A DNA stretch of 64,000 nt, from NCBI GenBank assembly GCA_902805475.1, contig CADCSX010000011.1, forward strand, positions 1,056,001 through 1,120,000, in the 5' to 3' direction. Numbering within the stretch: position 1 is the first letter of the stretch; every line of letters starts with the position of its first letter. The position numbers and the translations under genes are program-made. Of the stretch, positions 47,658 to 59,449 are shown piece after piece. Below the pieces are notes generated by a model, which was not told the origin of the DNA, ran no database searches, and worked only from the letters and a program-made list of their open reading frames with translations. This stretch comes from Entonaema liquescens (taxonomy: Eukaryota; Ascomycota; Sordariomycetes; Xylariales; Xylariaceae).

Positions 47658-49808
47658 ATGGGGAGCTTTGAAGACTGCTTCGAACCTTTAATGGACTTTA
47701 ATCTGCCGGAGCTTCTGGTCGGTGATTTGGAAGAATCAAAGGAGATTTTTAAGTCGAGACAATTGACTGCTGGTGCACCGGCACCATCGTTAGCTGGTGA
47801 TGGATCCAAAAGACGATATTCACTACAAGACGGTTCATTAAGTGCAGTTGACTCGGCCCATCTCGTAGACGTAATGTCGAGAGCGAAGTCACTACAAGAT
47901 GTAAATGATACACAAACACATTTCTTTACCATTCGCAACGAATCACATCGGAACAGAAGCGATTCCGATTCAGCCAGTAGTGAATCATCTGGTGGATTAA
48001 TGCCACCATCAATCGGTACACGGGACGCATCAATCGCCACAACAGCCACTTCGGTAACTTCTGAGAAGTTAGAGCCACCAAATCATTTGAAATTAAAGCT
48101 TGTGATACAAGAGAAAAAACAAGCCGGTCAGAGCTGGATGGACCTGGATGCCGAGGACCCGACTTCCCCGGATCGAAGATATAGCATGATTAACATACCT
48201 TCACCTGCTCAGTACCTGTCATTACGACATGACCTAGATGAATCAAGGAGCATGTCTTTAAATTCATCTGTACTACGGCCTGACCTAACCAACCCACCTC
48301 CAGCTTCGCCAAAAGCACCATCAAGAACGTCACCAAAGGCGTCCCCAAAAGCGTCTCCGAAAATGTCGCCAACTAGTGTTAAATCTTCCGGTACTGGGGA
48401 ACAGCGAAACCGCATCAGATCGCCTTTGGCATGTCCCACTCCGCCTCCAGAGCGACGCTCTTCTTTGATGCACCGAAACTACCCCGTACTTCCTAAGATC
48501 AATGTATCTCCTTCTCTACAAGCCATATCAAGTGAGCCCCTACCAGCGCAGCGTGAAAGCGAGACATCATCTCCAGATCGCAATATGCAATCGTTAGTCC
48601 CGGTCCGACCATTTAATCGTGAGCCAAAAGACATTAGCGATAAACGCAACGGTAGTAAGACTAGCTTGGTTTTAGCAGAGACGGATATCGCCAAGAATGA
48701 AGCTGGGCGATATTCGCATACAGAGAGTACTGACTATCCAGAAATTGCCCCAGGTGGGATCGATGTCGAATCCTGGTTGGAGTCTAGCATTGATAACTTT
48801 CCCTACTATGCCCAGAATAAAGCAGATGGTGGACACATGCCCTTACCGCTTCCACCAGATGTCATGGAAACCCTTCGAGTATCAATAACATGTTTTCCGG
48901 AAACGATGCTCCAGTGTTCCAGCCTCTCAATCGAGACTATTCGCGGTCATTCCAGGAAGTTGAGGTACAAGGCCTCCAGTCCTGCAAGTCTGTACTCGGA
49001 ATCTCCCGTTTCGGTAGATTCAGATCAGTCAAAGCAGACGAAATGGAAGTGGTTACCGCTTAAGAGACAGCAGACATCTCCTGCCGAGACGCCGACTAGC
49101 CCACAACGAATTGGGTTTGGAGAGAGCCTGGAACCAAGGTATAGCCCAGTATGGCCTAAAAGACCGGACTGGACTGCAATCCAAAATCTGTTCCCCACCG
49201 GGTCTGATTACCTCTGCGACGCGCTCTACGCCCATCTCGTAGCGTACAATTATATCACTTCTCTGTGTCCCCGATCAGTTCTAGTTAATCCTACTACTAC
49301 CACCTCAAGACCTACCTCCAAGTCTTCGACAACGCCTTCGGAACTTAGTCTCGGCCTTTCGGTTGACCTCCGGACGTCAGTCGACATACGCGCTTCAATG
49401 GATGGAGGCGCAATCCCGCGGAAAGCAGCAAACTTGCTCGGCTTGCAGGACGATCCGAATGCACCGATCCCCGAACCGCCTTCTTCACGATGCAACACAC
49501 TTCGCAGCAAGCGATCATTCTTTGCAGCACCCAGAGCTATGTCTTACTATGAAGTTAGTAGACCGACAACAGCTGTAGGTAGCTTTGGTGGTCGTCGTCT
49601 TCCCCAACCCGACCAAGGCGAGCAAGTGTTGAAGGATCTACGACTGGGACTCGCGAGATGCATCTCAAGACTTGTCGCCACGTTACGAGTAACGAATGGC
49701 AGCCCCACAGGCCCCGACGGCGTGGGTCAGGTTAAGCGAGAAGAAGATCCCGACTTTATGCGAGCGTTGTGCGAGATCGTGCGCCTTTCCGAGGAGAGAT
49801 ATATGTAG
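47658..49808 (+). CDS. Large Ser/Pro-rich fungal protein of unknown function, 716 residues
   Basis: Single exon; ATG 47658 (MGSFEDCFEPLMDFNLPELL) is preferred because the longer reading needs a TTG start. The first 400 residues are largely disordered, rich in Ser, Pro and Asp, with a short SPKA/SPKM repeat array at about residues 216-240 that resembles proline-directed kinase sites. From about 410 the sequence becomes more ordered and aromatic (TLRVSITCFPETMLQCSSLSIETIRGHSRKLR cut here for length; WPKRPDWTAIQNLFPTG; DALYAHLVAYNYI), ending in a helical block (QVLKDLRLGLARCISRL) and RALCEIVRLSEERYM. No signal peptide or membrane helix. Probably a Pezizomycotina-specific cytoplasmic or nuclear regulator; no function is proposed. 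Confidence 0.75.
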   Translation: MGSFEDCFEPLMDFNLPELLVGDLEESKEIFKSRQLTAGAPAPSLAGDGSKRRYSLQDGSLSAVDSAHLVDVMSRAKSLQDVNDTQTHFFTIRNESHRNRSDSDSASSESSGGLMPPSIGTRDASIATTATSVTSEKLEPPNHLKLKLVIQEKKQAGQSWMDLDAEDPTSPDRRYSMINIPSPAQYLSLRHDLDESRSMSLNSSVLRPDLTNPPPASPKAPSRTSPKASPKASPKMSPTSVKSSGTGEQRNRIRSPLACPTPPPERRSSLMHRNYPVLPKINVSPSLQAISSEPLPAQRESETSSPDRNMQSLVPVRPFNREPKDISDKRNGSKTSLVLAETDIAKNEAGRYSHTESTDYPEIAPGGIDVESWLESSIDNFPYYAQNKADGGHMPLPLPPDVMETLRVSITCFPETMLQCSSLSIETIRGHSRKLRYKASSPASLYSESPVSVDSDQSKQTKWKWLPLKRQQTSPAETPTSPQRIGFGESLEPRYSPVWPKRPDWTAIQNLFPTGSDYLCDALYAHLVAYNYITSLCPRSVLVNPTTTTSRPTSKSSTTPSELSLGLSVDLRTSVDIRASMDGGAIPRKAANLLGLQDDPNAPIPEPPSSRCNTLRSKRSFFAAPRAMSYYEVSRPTTAVGSFGGRRLPQPDQGEQVLKDLRLGLARCISRLVATLRVTNGSPTGPDGVGQVKREEDPDFMRALCEIVRLSEERYM

Positions 49809-51759
49809 TAGAATCAATACGGCTAATTCGTCACGAACCGGATGGTTAACTAATTATACATATGCCTATGTGCGATGATCTATGCAGAAAAGATAGTATC
49901 ACGAGAAATTATAACACCCACGAAGCAAAGATACGAACGGCCGCCCTTCCAACACTGGCAGTTCATATACTCTTAGCCGACACTACCGCCAGCGGTATCT
50001 TCCTTTTCATCGATGGACAGTTTCCATATATCTGCTATGTACTTCTACATTTTCTACGGTACTCTTTGCGATATCATTTACAGTTCCCTTCAGTGGACAC
50101 ACATCATAATGCGTTATCACTTCGCTTCCTTTTCTAATTATATATAAGAGGACTCATGATGACGGACAAAAGCGTTCTGGTCTGAGTTAAATTTGCTTCG
50201 GGGAAAGACGAGGCTAAAAAAGTAATAATCCGAAATGTTGGGATGACAGTTACAGAGTGCGTGCAGGGAGCATGCCTTTTCATATCACGGGAGCATGGTT
50301 TAAGGGGGGGGGTTGTATTAACGGATTGATTTTTGTACTTTTCATCTATGAGCCGGCGCATCGGGATCAAAAAAAAGGTCGTCACTGACTGGAGTCTGGC
50401 GAAGTTGGTTTTCGTAGGTTAGGTGCATTCCCCCAACACCGGGTGTCTTTTATTATCCTCATAGGACCATACTTACTTCCTTAGAGTCAAGGAAGTCGAC
50501 AGCTCATTTTTGTGATGATAATAATAATTATTATTACTACTACTACATAACTTACTGCATACACCGAGTTCCGGTTATTTTCGTTCACTCAATTTACGAT
50601 GCATTCTACGAGAACATACGGAGAACAACTAGCAAGAAAATGAGGCTTAGATCGGGATTGTCTCTTTACGTAGTTTCTTGGTATCCATAACCATAGTGAA
50701 TTTTTTTTATTGTTAAATGTGTTTATTGATTCCGACCCTGGTCCAAATGCAACCTCATACCCCCAAGTTAGACATAGGCAATTAGCCTAGCTGCCCAGAC
50801 GTTTCTCGGGGCTATAATAGAAAGTCTATTATACATAACTGACATATTAGCGCCGTACCGGCATTCTGGGCGAGCCCTGCGGGGTGTTCTACGCGAACTC
50901 ATTGCCGCTAAGCTTCTAGGTCCAGGTAAGAAGGCCGTTTTAGCAACCGCTTACTTATGTAGCTAGCTCCTAACCCTAGCTCCTGGGTACCTAGTGTAGT
51001 GTATCTCATACCATACTAACTAAGTTCCTACCTAGCTCTTACAACGGCCTGGGCTGTGCTGTGCCCCTCGGAACACGGAGTAAGGGGTGTTCCATTTACC
51101 ATTTTCTCTCTTCACCATCAACCCTCAACCTCCTGTAAATACTACACTGGACAGAACAAGAACAAGGGCACGTAAAATCAAAACCGAACTATTTATGTTT
51201 CCCGTATCACGCCTAACGGAGAATTCCTTGAAGAAAGGGTCCTAATTTGAGACTGCGGAAGATGCTGGTGAAACGTGTCACGGGAATTTCCTTACCCGTG
51301 CACAAAAACAATACTCCCTCTTCCCTCCCCCCTGGTTATATGACGATAACTACCCTTCCTGGGGTACCCTTACCTAATTACTTCCTTGCCTGTTAACAGT
51401 GTACATAGTGTAGGTAGCAAAGTAGCACGAAGCAATTAAAATAACCGTTCGATATTATAGGTAGTTGACATATACGATACTACGATGTAATCACCTGAAA
51501 GACCAACACCTTGTTGGTACCATTTCCCGACTCCCACAGGGCGAAAGCAAACCTAATAGAGCCTAGATTACAATATGCAAAACCCATCTCCCATAATGTC
51601 ATAATGTAATGCTAATAATATTCCAAAAAATGTACCCGTGCTTTCGCAACGATATCATTCCTACCATATGCTCGACAATATACTTCCTAGCAGCATACCA
51701 GAATATCAGCCCGTAGCCTAACTACCTTAGGCAGGTAGGCAAAGTAAACAATTCATGCG
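49809..51759. other. Intergenic, no supported gene
   Basis: Between convergent 3' ends. It contains an ATT/ACT-type trinucleotide repeat at about 50517-50548, TACCTA-type palindromes (near 50990 and 51365), and short ORFs without domains. Confidence 0.55.
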
Positions 51760-52970
51760 TCAGCTGTAATTCGTCGAATCGTCAAAGGGATACCTATCCC
51801 TCAGCACACCGCCAACCTGCCCCTTCTCCGCGAAATCGTCCATCCCCGTGAACCCGCTCGAAGACCTCGTCGTCGTAGGAGGCCAGAAGAAGCTACCTCC
51901 CTTGCTATCCGAATCGCTCGGTGGATATGGCGTAGCAACAGACTTACCAGGGCCATTAGGCAGGTGATCCACGGTAGGCGCGGCCAAGCGGCCATGCATG
52001 CGAAACGTCTTCGCGTGGGCGTTGCTTAGCCCCAATAAGCCTGCTGTGATGAGCAGCAGCAGCATAAAGATAATAGATCCGACCTGCGTCATGTTGCCGC
52101 TAAAGGCGGCCACAACATACACGATCAGCTTAGCGGCCGCCTCGAGGTATCCATCGAGATGCGTCTTAGCACGCAACCACGACGTCGTGGTGATAGCTTG
52201 TAGGTCTTCAGCCACGCCGCGTAGGCAGACGGACCGGCCTTCACCTAGGTCGACTAGGTACTCCGTTAACAGGCTGGTAACGTCGGGTTTCGGCGGCGGA
52301 GCCACGGGGGGCTTCGACCGTTGCTTAATGACCCAAATATTAAGGATACGGGATAGCATGAGCGCGAGAAGGGATGCTACACCCCACCATTCCCGAAGCA
52401 GGATCATGAACACGAAGGCGGCTATGGTAAGCGCAGGGCTCATAAGGTACAACAAGTGCGAAACCCAGCCTAGGTCGGCGCCCTGGTCCCGCCATATGGT
52501 AGCTCGCTGGCCGGGAGCCTGCCGCCGACCACCCGGGAAGTAATAGTTACGCTCGGGCATCATACCTACATCTACGGTGACCCTTTGTCCGGCCATACCC
52601 ACGCGTTCTAGGTAACGCTGGGTAGCTGTGTTGGTGATGTTATGCGTCGACGTCCGGCCCTCATATAGCTCAATAGCGCTGTACGACTCTGCACTGCCGG
52701 CGAGCGCGTCAGCGGCCTGCTGGTAATGCAGGCCAGGGGCTAGAAGTAAGGCATCGAGCCATGATGAGCCTCCTACGATTTGTGTGCGCTTGGCGATGGT
52801 TCCGAGATCCGCAAGTGCGAGGAGACCCGATGCCGAGAGCTCGAAGCCCGGGATAGGAGTTTGAGTCCAATTTGGAAACGAGGCCTGCCGCTTCAATATG
52901 GTCTAACCGTAAATTAGTATATTGTCTACGTAACGGCTTGCGTGGAGTAGGTCTATCGACGCACCTCCAT
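51760..52970 (-). CDS. Multi-pass membrane protein of unknown function, 382 residues
   Basis: Exon 1 is only six bases (52970-52965, Met-Glu), the intron is 52964-52903 with a TACTAAT branch site, and exon 2 is 52902-51760. Without exon 1 the ORF has no ATG start, since a stop lies just upstream, so this model is favoured. About 145 N-terminal residues look extramembrane (LPNWTQTPIPGFELSASG-like start; NITNT glycosylation-type site near 90-95). Four hydrophobic helices follow at about 149-171, 175-194, 257-270 and 276-295. The C-terminus is polar. Likely an integral membrane protein of filamentous ascomycetes; no transport or enzyme motif was seen. Confidence 0.75.
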
Positions 52971-54014
52971 TTCCAGCGGCTTTTCAAGCTATTCGGAGTG
53001 TGGGTACCCTCTAAGCCGTCTCAACTAGATCGAATTCGCGATAGGTTTAACCTTGGAGGATGGAATTCGACGTTTTAAAAGAGGGCACTACGCAACTAGA
53101 TAAGAAGCCGGGCGAGGACTAACTCAAGACCAGGTCAAGAGGCCCATGAAATAAGTCTCAGTCCTCGCCCGGGAAATTTCTCCTTTTCATAGCCATCATG
53201 ATTCAAGAGGGTTGCAACGAAGATGCAAGGCTCTGAGCTACCCTTCGCTGATCAATAGGGCTAGCTCGTTGTCAAAGCAACCATAAGCAGGTCGACATGT
53301 GAAGGATCTTAGACAGATTAGCCAATAGCGTTGCGGCAGTGAGATCACGAGCACCAACCATCGTAGCGCAGGGAGATGATAACACCCTCCCGCCTGTAAA
53401 ATACGCCACAATCTAGGTTGGTAAGACTCGGGTCGTATCATCTTGGCGTTTTAATTGAGCAATTCAGAAGGTAGATGCATTTTTAGTTCTGAGACATTGT
53501 TGAGGAAACTGGGGAGACTTTTTATCAACTCCGAGTGGAGGAAATCAAATACTTCTTTTTGGCTGTTAGTTAATACGGCAGCTGCGGTATCTGCAGGTCA
53601 TTATGACAGCTGACCCTCGTAGCCACTACCTAGGTACTGTGATTCCACTTTATACAATACAAGGTATAAAGTATTCTTCATAAATTAGTGCTAGGCTTAG
53701 CTCGTCTGCACTCCCTATTTTAAGGTTGATCGAGCTGCATAATTAGGTCACTTGCGTACCTTGATGTCTGGGGTAAATGTTCGATACCGGAGGCAAACGG
53801 ACCGGGCAAAGGTACGCCCTATGTTATCGATAAAAGCTTCCTAATCCAATCCGATAAGTGTAAGCGCGTAGATCCCCGTCTCTCATACGTCGACTTGTAG
53901 CTTTCTTCAACGTCCATCCTATCTCTTCTTCTTCTAGATCATCAAAACTAGTACCGCCCAAGGGCTGCAGATCTCACCCGCGGATAGACACTAGCTAGTA
54001 TGACTTGACTCAAA
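52971..54014. other. Intergenic, divergent promoters of the membrane gene and atg29
   Basis: No credible ORF longer than 67 codons. Contains a TACCTAGGTA palindrome near 53627 and a CT-rich run at 53920-53936 just before atg29. Confidence 0.55.
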
Positions 54015-55636
54015 ATGGCGCCTACGCAGCCAGAACCAACCTACACGGTTTTTGTCCGACTCCCGTTTCCTAGAGGTGACTTTGTCGATCCTCCGCCTGT
54101 ACGTAATTCAATAGATTCATTCTGTTCTCATCCCATCTCGTGCCATCTCGTGCCATCTCGTGGCTTGGTGCTAAAGTGATATATCTATCTAGGCAAATTG
54201 GGACTCATCTAAGGATGATGCTCTCTGGAGAATCGTATCCCATCTCTCTAAGACGGAGATAGACTGTAAGTTAACCATTTATCTATATAACTGGTGATAT
54301 AACTGGCGATCATACGTGAAGTGACTAATCATTGTTAGGGAATGATATGTAAGTACTAAATCTGACTTCTCACCTTCGGCACTTCACCAACATAACTTCC
54401 CTTGTAGCGCAAACCAATTTGGAGTTACCGTCGACTTCCTCCTTCAGCAGGTTACTTGGCTCACCGATCGTCATGCCTCCCAAGTTCGAAACCAGATGCG
54501 CAGGGCTGTCGCCGCCGCTAGGGGCTCGGCACCATCGCCTCAACCCGGATCCGATAGCCCATTCACGGCAGAACCTATGCGACGTACCGGGTCTGGCGAT
54601 AAATCGGCTCGAGCACCGTCGGCATTGTCCATTAGGAAGGATTCTGCTCTACCGCGTAACGATGGTAGTGTCCCCGGTACGCCAATGAGGAGTACTCCGC
54701 GACCAACCGTAACACGCACATCCTCATCGAATACCGCCGTCTATACAACCCGCAACCTAAACAGCAGCGGTAAGGCCCCTGTAAAGTCCAACGTCGATTC
54801 TCAGCGCCGCCGTCTCTCGTCTCTACCCATAGCTACATCTGTCGATGATGATAGCAATAATAATGACGATAACCAAAACACTGAACTGCCGTCCCCGGTT
54901 CCAGACGAGTCCAGCGATTCCGAAACATCTTCATCCTCCTCTAGTCCCGCGCAGTCCAGAATCATCCGTCGTCCCCCCCGTTTCCAAGGCACCGACGCCG
55001 CACCCTCCTCCTTCGCCGACGACGAAGACGACGGCGATGACGACGATGCGGAGCCGGCCTTCCTACCGTACCAACTACAAGCAGACGGCAATAGTGGTGC
55101 GCAACATGACCTCAGCGCCACGCTGCGCGGTAACCCGTCGCGGGACTTCGTCAAACGCCACACCGCCGGCATGGGATCGGGCCGCATCCACCGCTCGCAG
55201 ACCTCGGACTCATCGACGAATTCCACCGCACCGTCCGCTCTGAGTGGTAGCCGGACGGGGGCAGGTGGCGGTGGCGGTCCGCTGTCGCCGCGGCGGACGA
55301 TGGAGCTTGCGGGACGGAGTCCCGGGGCGAAGGGGAAGGCGCATTCGAAGAATAGCGATAGTGGTACGCCGAGTATTGGGAGTAGTTTTAGTGATCTCGA
55401 TGGTATGTATAGCCTGGTTTTCTCTTTTTTCTCTTTTTTATCGAATATGAAAAAAGGATATATCACTGTGACACTATGTTATCGTTTCTAACATGTCTAC
55501 AGATACTTCGGTCACGCAGTCCGCGCTGGAGGAAGCATTTGCAAGCCAGATACAACATGGCACGATGAGTAATCTTAGAGGGACTATCAGCGCGGCTTTC
55601 CGGAGCAGGTATCTCCCTGGTAACTCGAACCCCTAA
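54015..55636 (+). CDS. atg29: Autophagy-related protein Atg29
   Basis: Component of the Atg17-Atg31-Atg29 scaffold that organises the phagophore assembly site. Five exons: 54015-54098, 54193-54265, 54339-54348 (10 bases), 54408-55402, 55503-55636, giving 431 residues. The conserved N-terminal Atg29 domain is clear: YTVFVRLPFPRGDFVDPPP, NWDSSKDDALWRIVS, W-N-D-I split over the microexon, then FGVTVDFLLQQVTWLTDRHA with SQVRNQMRRA. The remaining 330 residues are disordered and Ser/Pro/Asp-rich, a known target of phosphorylation in yeast Atg29. The C-terminus keeps the short conserved block SFSDLDDTSVTQSALEEA and ends AFRSRYLPGNSNP. Overlapping minus-strand ORFs are shadows. Confidence 0.93.
54133..54162. 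repeat. atg29: CCATCTCGTG tandem repeat in atg29 intron 1
   Basis: Three perfect copies of a ten-base unit inside the 94-base first intron, about 50 bases after the donor. Copy number should alter intron length without touching coding sequence. Confidence 0.85.
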
Positions 55637-57369
55637 AGCCGGTTTAGGGATGGTTGGACTTGGGCTTGGACTTTCATTTCTGCCTTGTACTTTTGACATT
55701 GGTAATTTTCATGGACATCTCTTCACTCAGGGGCGGATTGGTTTGGCCAGGTTAGGTTTGGTCCGGTTCTTGTGGATTTCAGAATGACGGCAGGCGGTTT
55801 GTACGGCGTCTGAGGGCTTGCATTTCTGTTCAGAGCAGGTGTTTTGGAAGATTGGGCTGGATTGAATTGGACGGGCCTACGCCTAGGCATGTGTACCTAT
55901 CGCAGGGTACGTTACATTACGCATCTGCGTTGGATGGATAACTACCATTGCATTACTGTGTTTCTCTTGAGGGTTAATAGTCTCCTTTCAACGATTGCTC
56001 AGTTTGATTTCTTCTCTTCCCTAGGTGGAATCATGCTTATTTCCCAGTCTGTTACTGCCCTTCGTAGGGGCAAGGGTCAACCAGAGATCTCAAAACTATT
56101 CATTTAAACCAACTAACATTAGGGAGAGGCTAATGACGTCTCAGCTAGAAACATAATGAAGTAAGCTGGATGAATTTGCTCTCTGATAATTTTCATTATG
56201 GCTTTAGACCATTTACGCTTCTCCTTAAGCTGATCCCCTGAACTTCAAAGATAACCATGTCCACACCACAATAGTCTTCATCCGGTAAAGACGAGCCATA
56301 AAGACAGAACAAGTGCGTCTGGATTATCCTGACGGTCTCTACGTGGAACTCAGATTCAAAGGATTTTGGAAGACTTTATTATATGTTATCAATATACCTA
56401 GTATATCTTCACTGAGCGTGCCTATGATCGGGGCTTATAGGAAGCTATCATCGTTCACGAGCGAAAATTAAAAAGTACCTCCTAATCATACGTACAATCC
56501 ATTTATATAAGCTATTTTGTATTATTTTAATAGAGCAATAGAACATGTAGAATCACTTTAAGAGTTGGATATACGGGTAATGGTGGGCGGTGGCACTCCA
56601 GATTAAAGGATTAATGATAAGAATAACTTCTGGACGGCTGCTTAAGTTTGAATATTTGGGTAATTATACTACGACGCGTCGCTCAGAAGCCCACATACGA
56701 ATGAACATGGGAATTAATACTGCAGGCCAATGTTACGGCCAGAAATAACGGAAAGGGGCAGAGAAGGTAATGTTAACGATAGTCATTGTTTTCACTGAGG
56801 TACTGTACCTGAGTCCAAAAAAATTGCTATGATAGCGGAGCCAAACATGTCATGGCAGAGCAGAGTAAACTAGGAAACAAAACGTCTAATCACAAGCAAT
56901 CAAGCAAACTAATAACAAGTTCATGACGGGTTCACAGCATCGGCGATTATTCTTCTTTCATTAGGCCGGTAAACAACGCGAAAAAAAAACAAGTTAATGC
57001 AAAGATTCCTCCTGGCTATTCCACCTCAAACGTTCCATGATTTTCTTCCATGTCAATTCTTTTTTGCAACAGGGGAATAAATGGGGAGGGTCACAGCTGT
57101 AAGGAAACCATACGAAATGTGACCAGCTAAATAGGCAGAAGCAATGCTGATGATGCCAAACTCCTGTAACTGCAACAACAACAATTAGGCCATCTCGCTC
57201 CAAAAATCTGCCAAGATCCACCGCTCGGGGAAATCAAAGTTCCATCTAATCCTTCATGTGTGCCGGCATCCATAAGTATTAACCGGAAAATAGTGAGCAT
57301 CTGCCGGGTGTGTCATAATCACAAATGTAGACTGCTGATGTCGGGATAGGTTACCGCATGAAGGGATGC
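55637..57369. other. Intergenic, no supported gene
   Basis: Between the atg29 3' end and the 3' end of the small membrane-protein gene. ORFs at 55844-56107 and 56994-57221 lack domains; the rest is AT-rich. Confidence 0.55.
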
Positions 57370-57922
57370 TTAGAAACGGGATGCTATCTCGTGCTCCTCG
57401 ACTATATAGTACAAGTTAGCATATCGGCGACAAAGTTTAAAAATGAATTGATATGAAAGCGCATAAGAGATAAGATAACATACCGTGGTTTCCTTCGCGG
57501 CGGATAGGGGTCCAGTGGCTCCACTGTATCTCATCGTTGCGGTTGGGGGGCAGCGGGATGCGCTGGTCGAAAGAAGCAGGCTCTTCGTTCTTCACTGCGC
57601 CGAAGCGGATGTCCTTGGGAGGTGGGATAGGTTCAGCGGCCTCATGAGTACCGAGAGGCTGGGGGGAACCCTCCGAGCGAACAGTGCCAGGGCCGGAGTG
57701 AAGAGCGCTAGCGCCCTTAGCAAAGCGGTTCTTGCGGGCTCGCCAGACGAAGACTCCGATGACAGTGATGAGAACAAGACCACAAACGCCAGTGATGACT
57801 CCAATCTCGAGGCCAGTGGGCTGGAGATGCGTGCCGCTGTTGCCTAGATCAGAAGGGGGGGCACCGCCGTCGAGGGGGGAACCTGCGTCGTAGTGGTCGT
57901 CAGAGCTGGGGAAAGGCGCCAT
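57370..57922 (-). CDS. Small single-pass membrane protein, 156 residues
   Basis: Two exons: 57922-57484 and 57401-57370; the intron has a GCTAAC branch and TATATAG acceptor. ATG 57922 (MAPFPSSDDHYDAG) is chosen over an upstream in-frame ATG at 57955 that would add 11 unlikely residues. About 36 polar residues precede one hydrophobic segment (LEIGVITGVCGLVLITVIGV) followed by the stop-transfer WRARKNRF; the N-terminus lacks a signal peptide, so orientation is uncertain. The cytosolic tail is Pro/Gln-rich and ends VEEHEIASRF from the 11-codon final exon. No known family; it could be an adaptor or sensor with a single anchor. Confidence 0.7.
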
Positions 57923-59084
57923 TGTGATGCAGATTGAAAGATGACAAAAATTCAATGGTGTTTCTAAGAAAAGGTGATCGGCACGATGACAAGGTTATTA
58001 GTCAAGCCGTTCTATGGGGGACGAGATAAATCTCTGTTTGACGTGGTAGAATTGAACGTCGGTCAAACGAAAAGATGAAGGGACGGCGTTGTCAAAAAGA
58101 CTTGATGCGTAACGTGGGCGTGAAAGTAAGGGTGAGGGAGTTATTAGAGAAGTTGAAAAAGGATGTGCGCAAGAACTCTCCGATAACCAGAGAATTAAAT
58201 GGAAAGGAAAAGGAAAGACACAATTTGCTCAGCAATGTAAGAGTTGCTGAGAATTTGTGAAATGGTTGTGGAGGAGATATTCAGAAGGTTGGATATTTTC
58301 GAGGGCAAGATCTAGGTAGAAAGATAAAAAAAAACGGCGGCTCAGGAATACCTTGGAAAGTGGCAAGAGCAACAGCGTCGTTGCCTAGGGAAAGAGCCGG
58401 CGATTACCTTAACCTCTGGAAATAGGGATACATGTATGCAGGTACATATATCTGTAGTGTCTTCAGTCCCTGTAATAACAGGTAGAGTACCTAAAGTTTA
58501 TTTGGTTACTGTACTGTTATTCCAATGCTCTTTCCAATATTACTTCGGCGTTGAGCCCACTATGAGATAAGCTTCGATCACGAGATTAACTAAGAAAAGT
58601 GAATATATTATTTCTTATCTATGCCCCTAATATTGGCGCTGCAGAGTGTTCACATGCACCTCCCATTTTACCTCCACCACAACTCCTTTCACAATTTACA
58701 CTACTCCTATTCAAAGTCAACAAGGATTAGATCAGTACCTATCTTTGAGCCCTGATACCATTGGCTATTCTTTCTACAAATGACCTAAAAGGGGAATCCC
58801 TCGTACTCCAGTAACTCAAAAACCTAAACGTCTCATCGTCTTCAGTTTTTGATCACATCAATGGTTGTGTCCAAGTGACGTACAACGTCCTCGGTTCCTT
58901 GCAACGGCAATGTGCCTACCCGTCCGAGCACGCATGCACTCAACGGCTGTGATACCCTCGTCCCTCAAGGACCGCTAAGCCTAGCAATATGACAGGTTGG
59001 TCAGAGAGGTGTGCGTAACCGGCAGTTACCAGGAATGGCCTGGCTTCATCAGCCTCGACGCTGTCAGTTGCACCTGTGTGAGGT

Positions 59085-59092
59085 ATAAAGGG
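59085..59092 (+). promoter_or_regulatory. TATA-like box
   Basis: GTATAAAG lies about 95 bases upstream of the ATG of the weak candidate gene, followed by a CT-rich tract. Confidence 0.25.
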
Positions 59093-59182
59093 GACCCGTC
59101 CTCTCCTGTATCAGCTTCTGTGTGCCCGTCGCGTTTTATGATTGCCTCCTCCTTCCGCTCTAGTTCGAGAGCACATATCTAG

Positions 59183-59449
59183 ATGGTAATACCCATTATT
59201 CCCTCTTCTATCCCTTGCCTAAAGAAGGCACTTCTATACTGCAGACTTCCCTTTCTGGAGAGCTCCCCCTGTGAAGATAAAGTATTGAAACGTATTGACC
59301 ACCAGACGATAACTTTATACGATGCGGTCATGGAACATATACCTACTAATATAAAGGAATATGGCATCAACCTTAGCCCAACCTTATGGGCAAATCTCGT
59401 GAATGTAACACAAAGACGTCTGAGAAAGGGGATCACACCAGTGTGCTAA
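59183..59449 (+). CDS. Candidate small protein, 88 residues (weak)
   Basis: An ORF starting MVIPIIPSSIPCLKKALL with no recognisable domain. Weak support comes from context: a TATAAAG box near 59086 and a pyrimidine-rich stretch at 59140-59165 sit at typical promoter distance upstream. Sequence is compatible with chance; a complementary ORF is open on the minus strand over the same bases. Confidence 0.2.
   Translation: MVIPIIPSSIPCLKKALLYCRLPFLESSPCEDKVLKRIDHQTITLYDAVMEHIPTNIKEYGINLSPTLWANLVNVTQRRLRKGITPVC

Noticed and set aside
54801..55466. 221-codon minus-strand ORF opposite atg29
   Set aside because: Ser-rich shadow of the disordered atg29 coding sequence.
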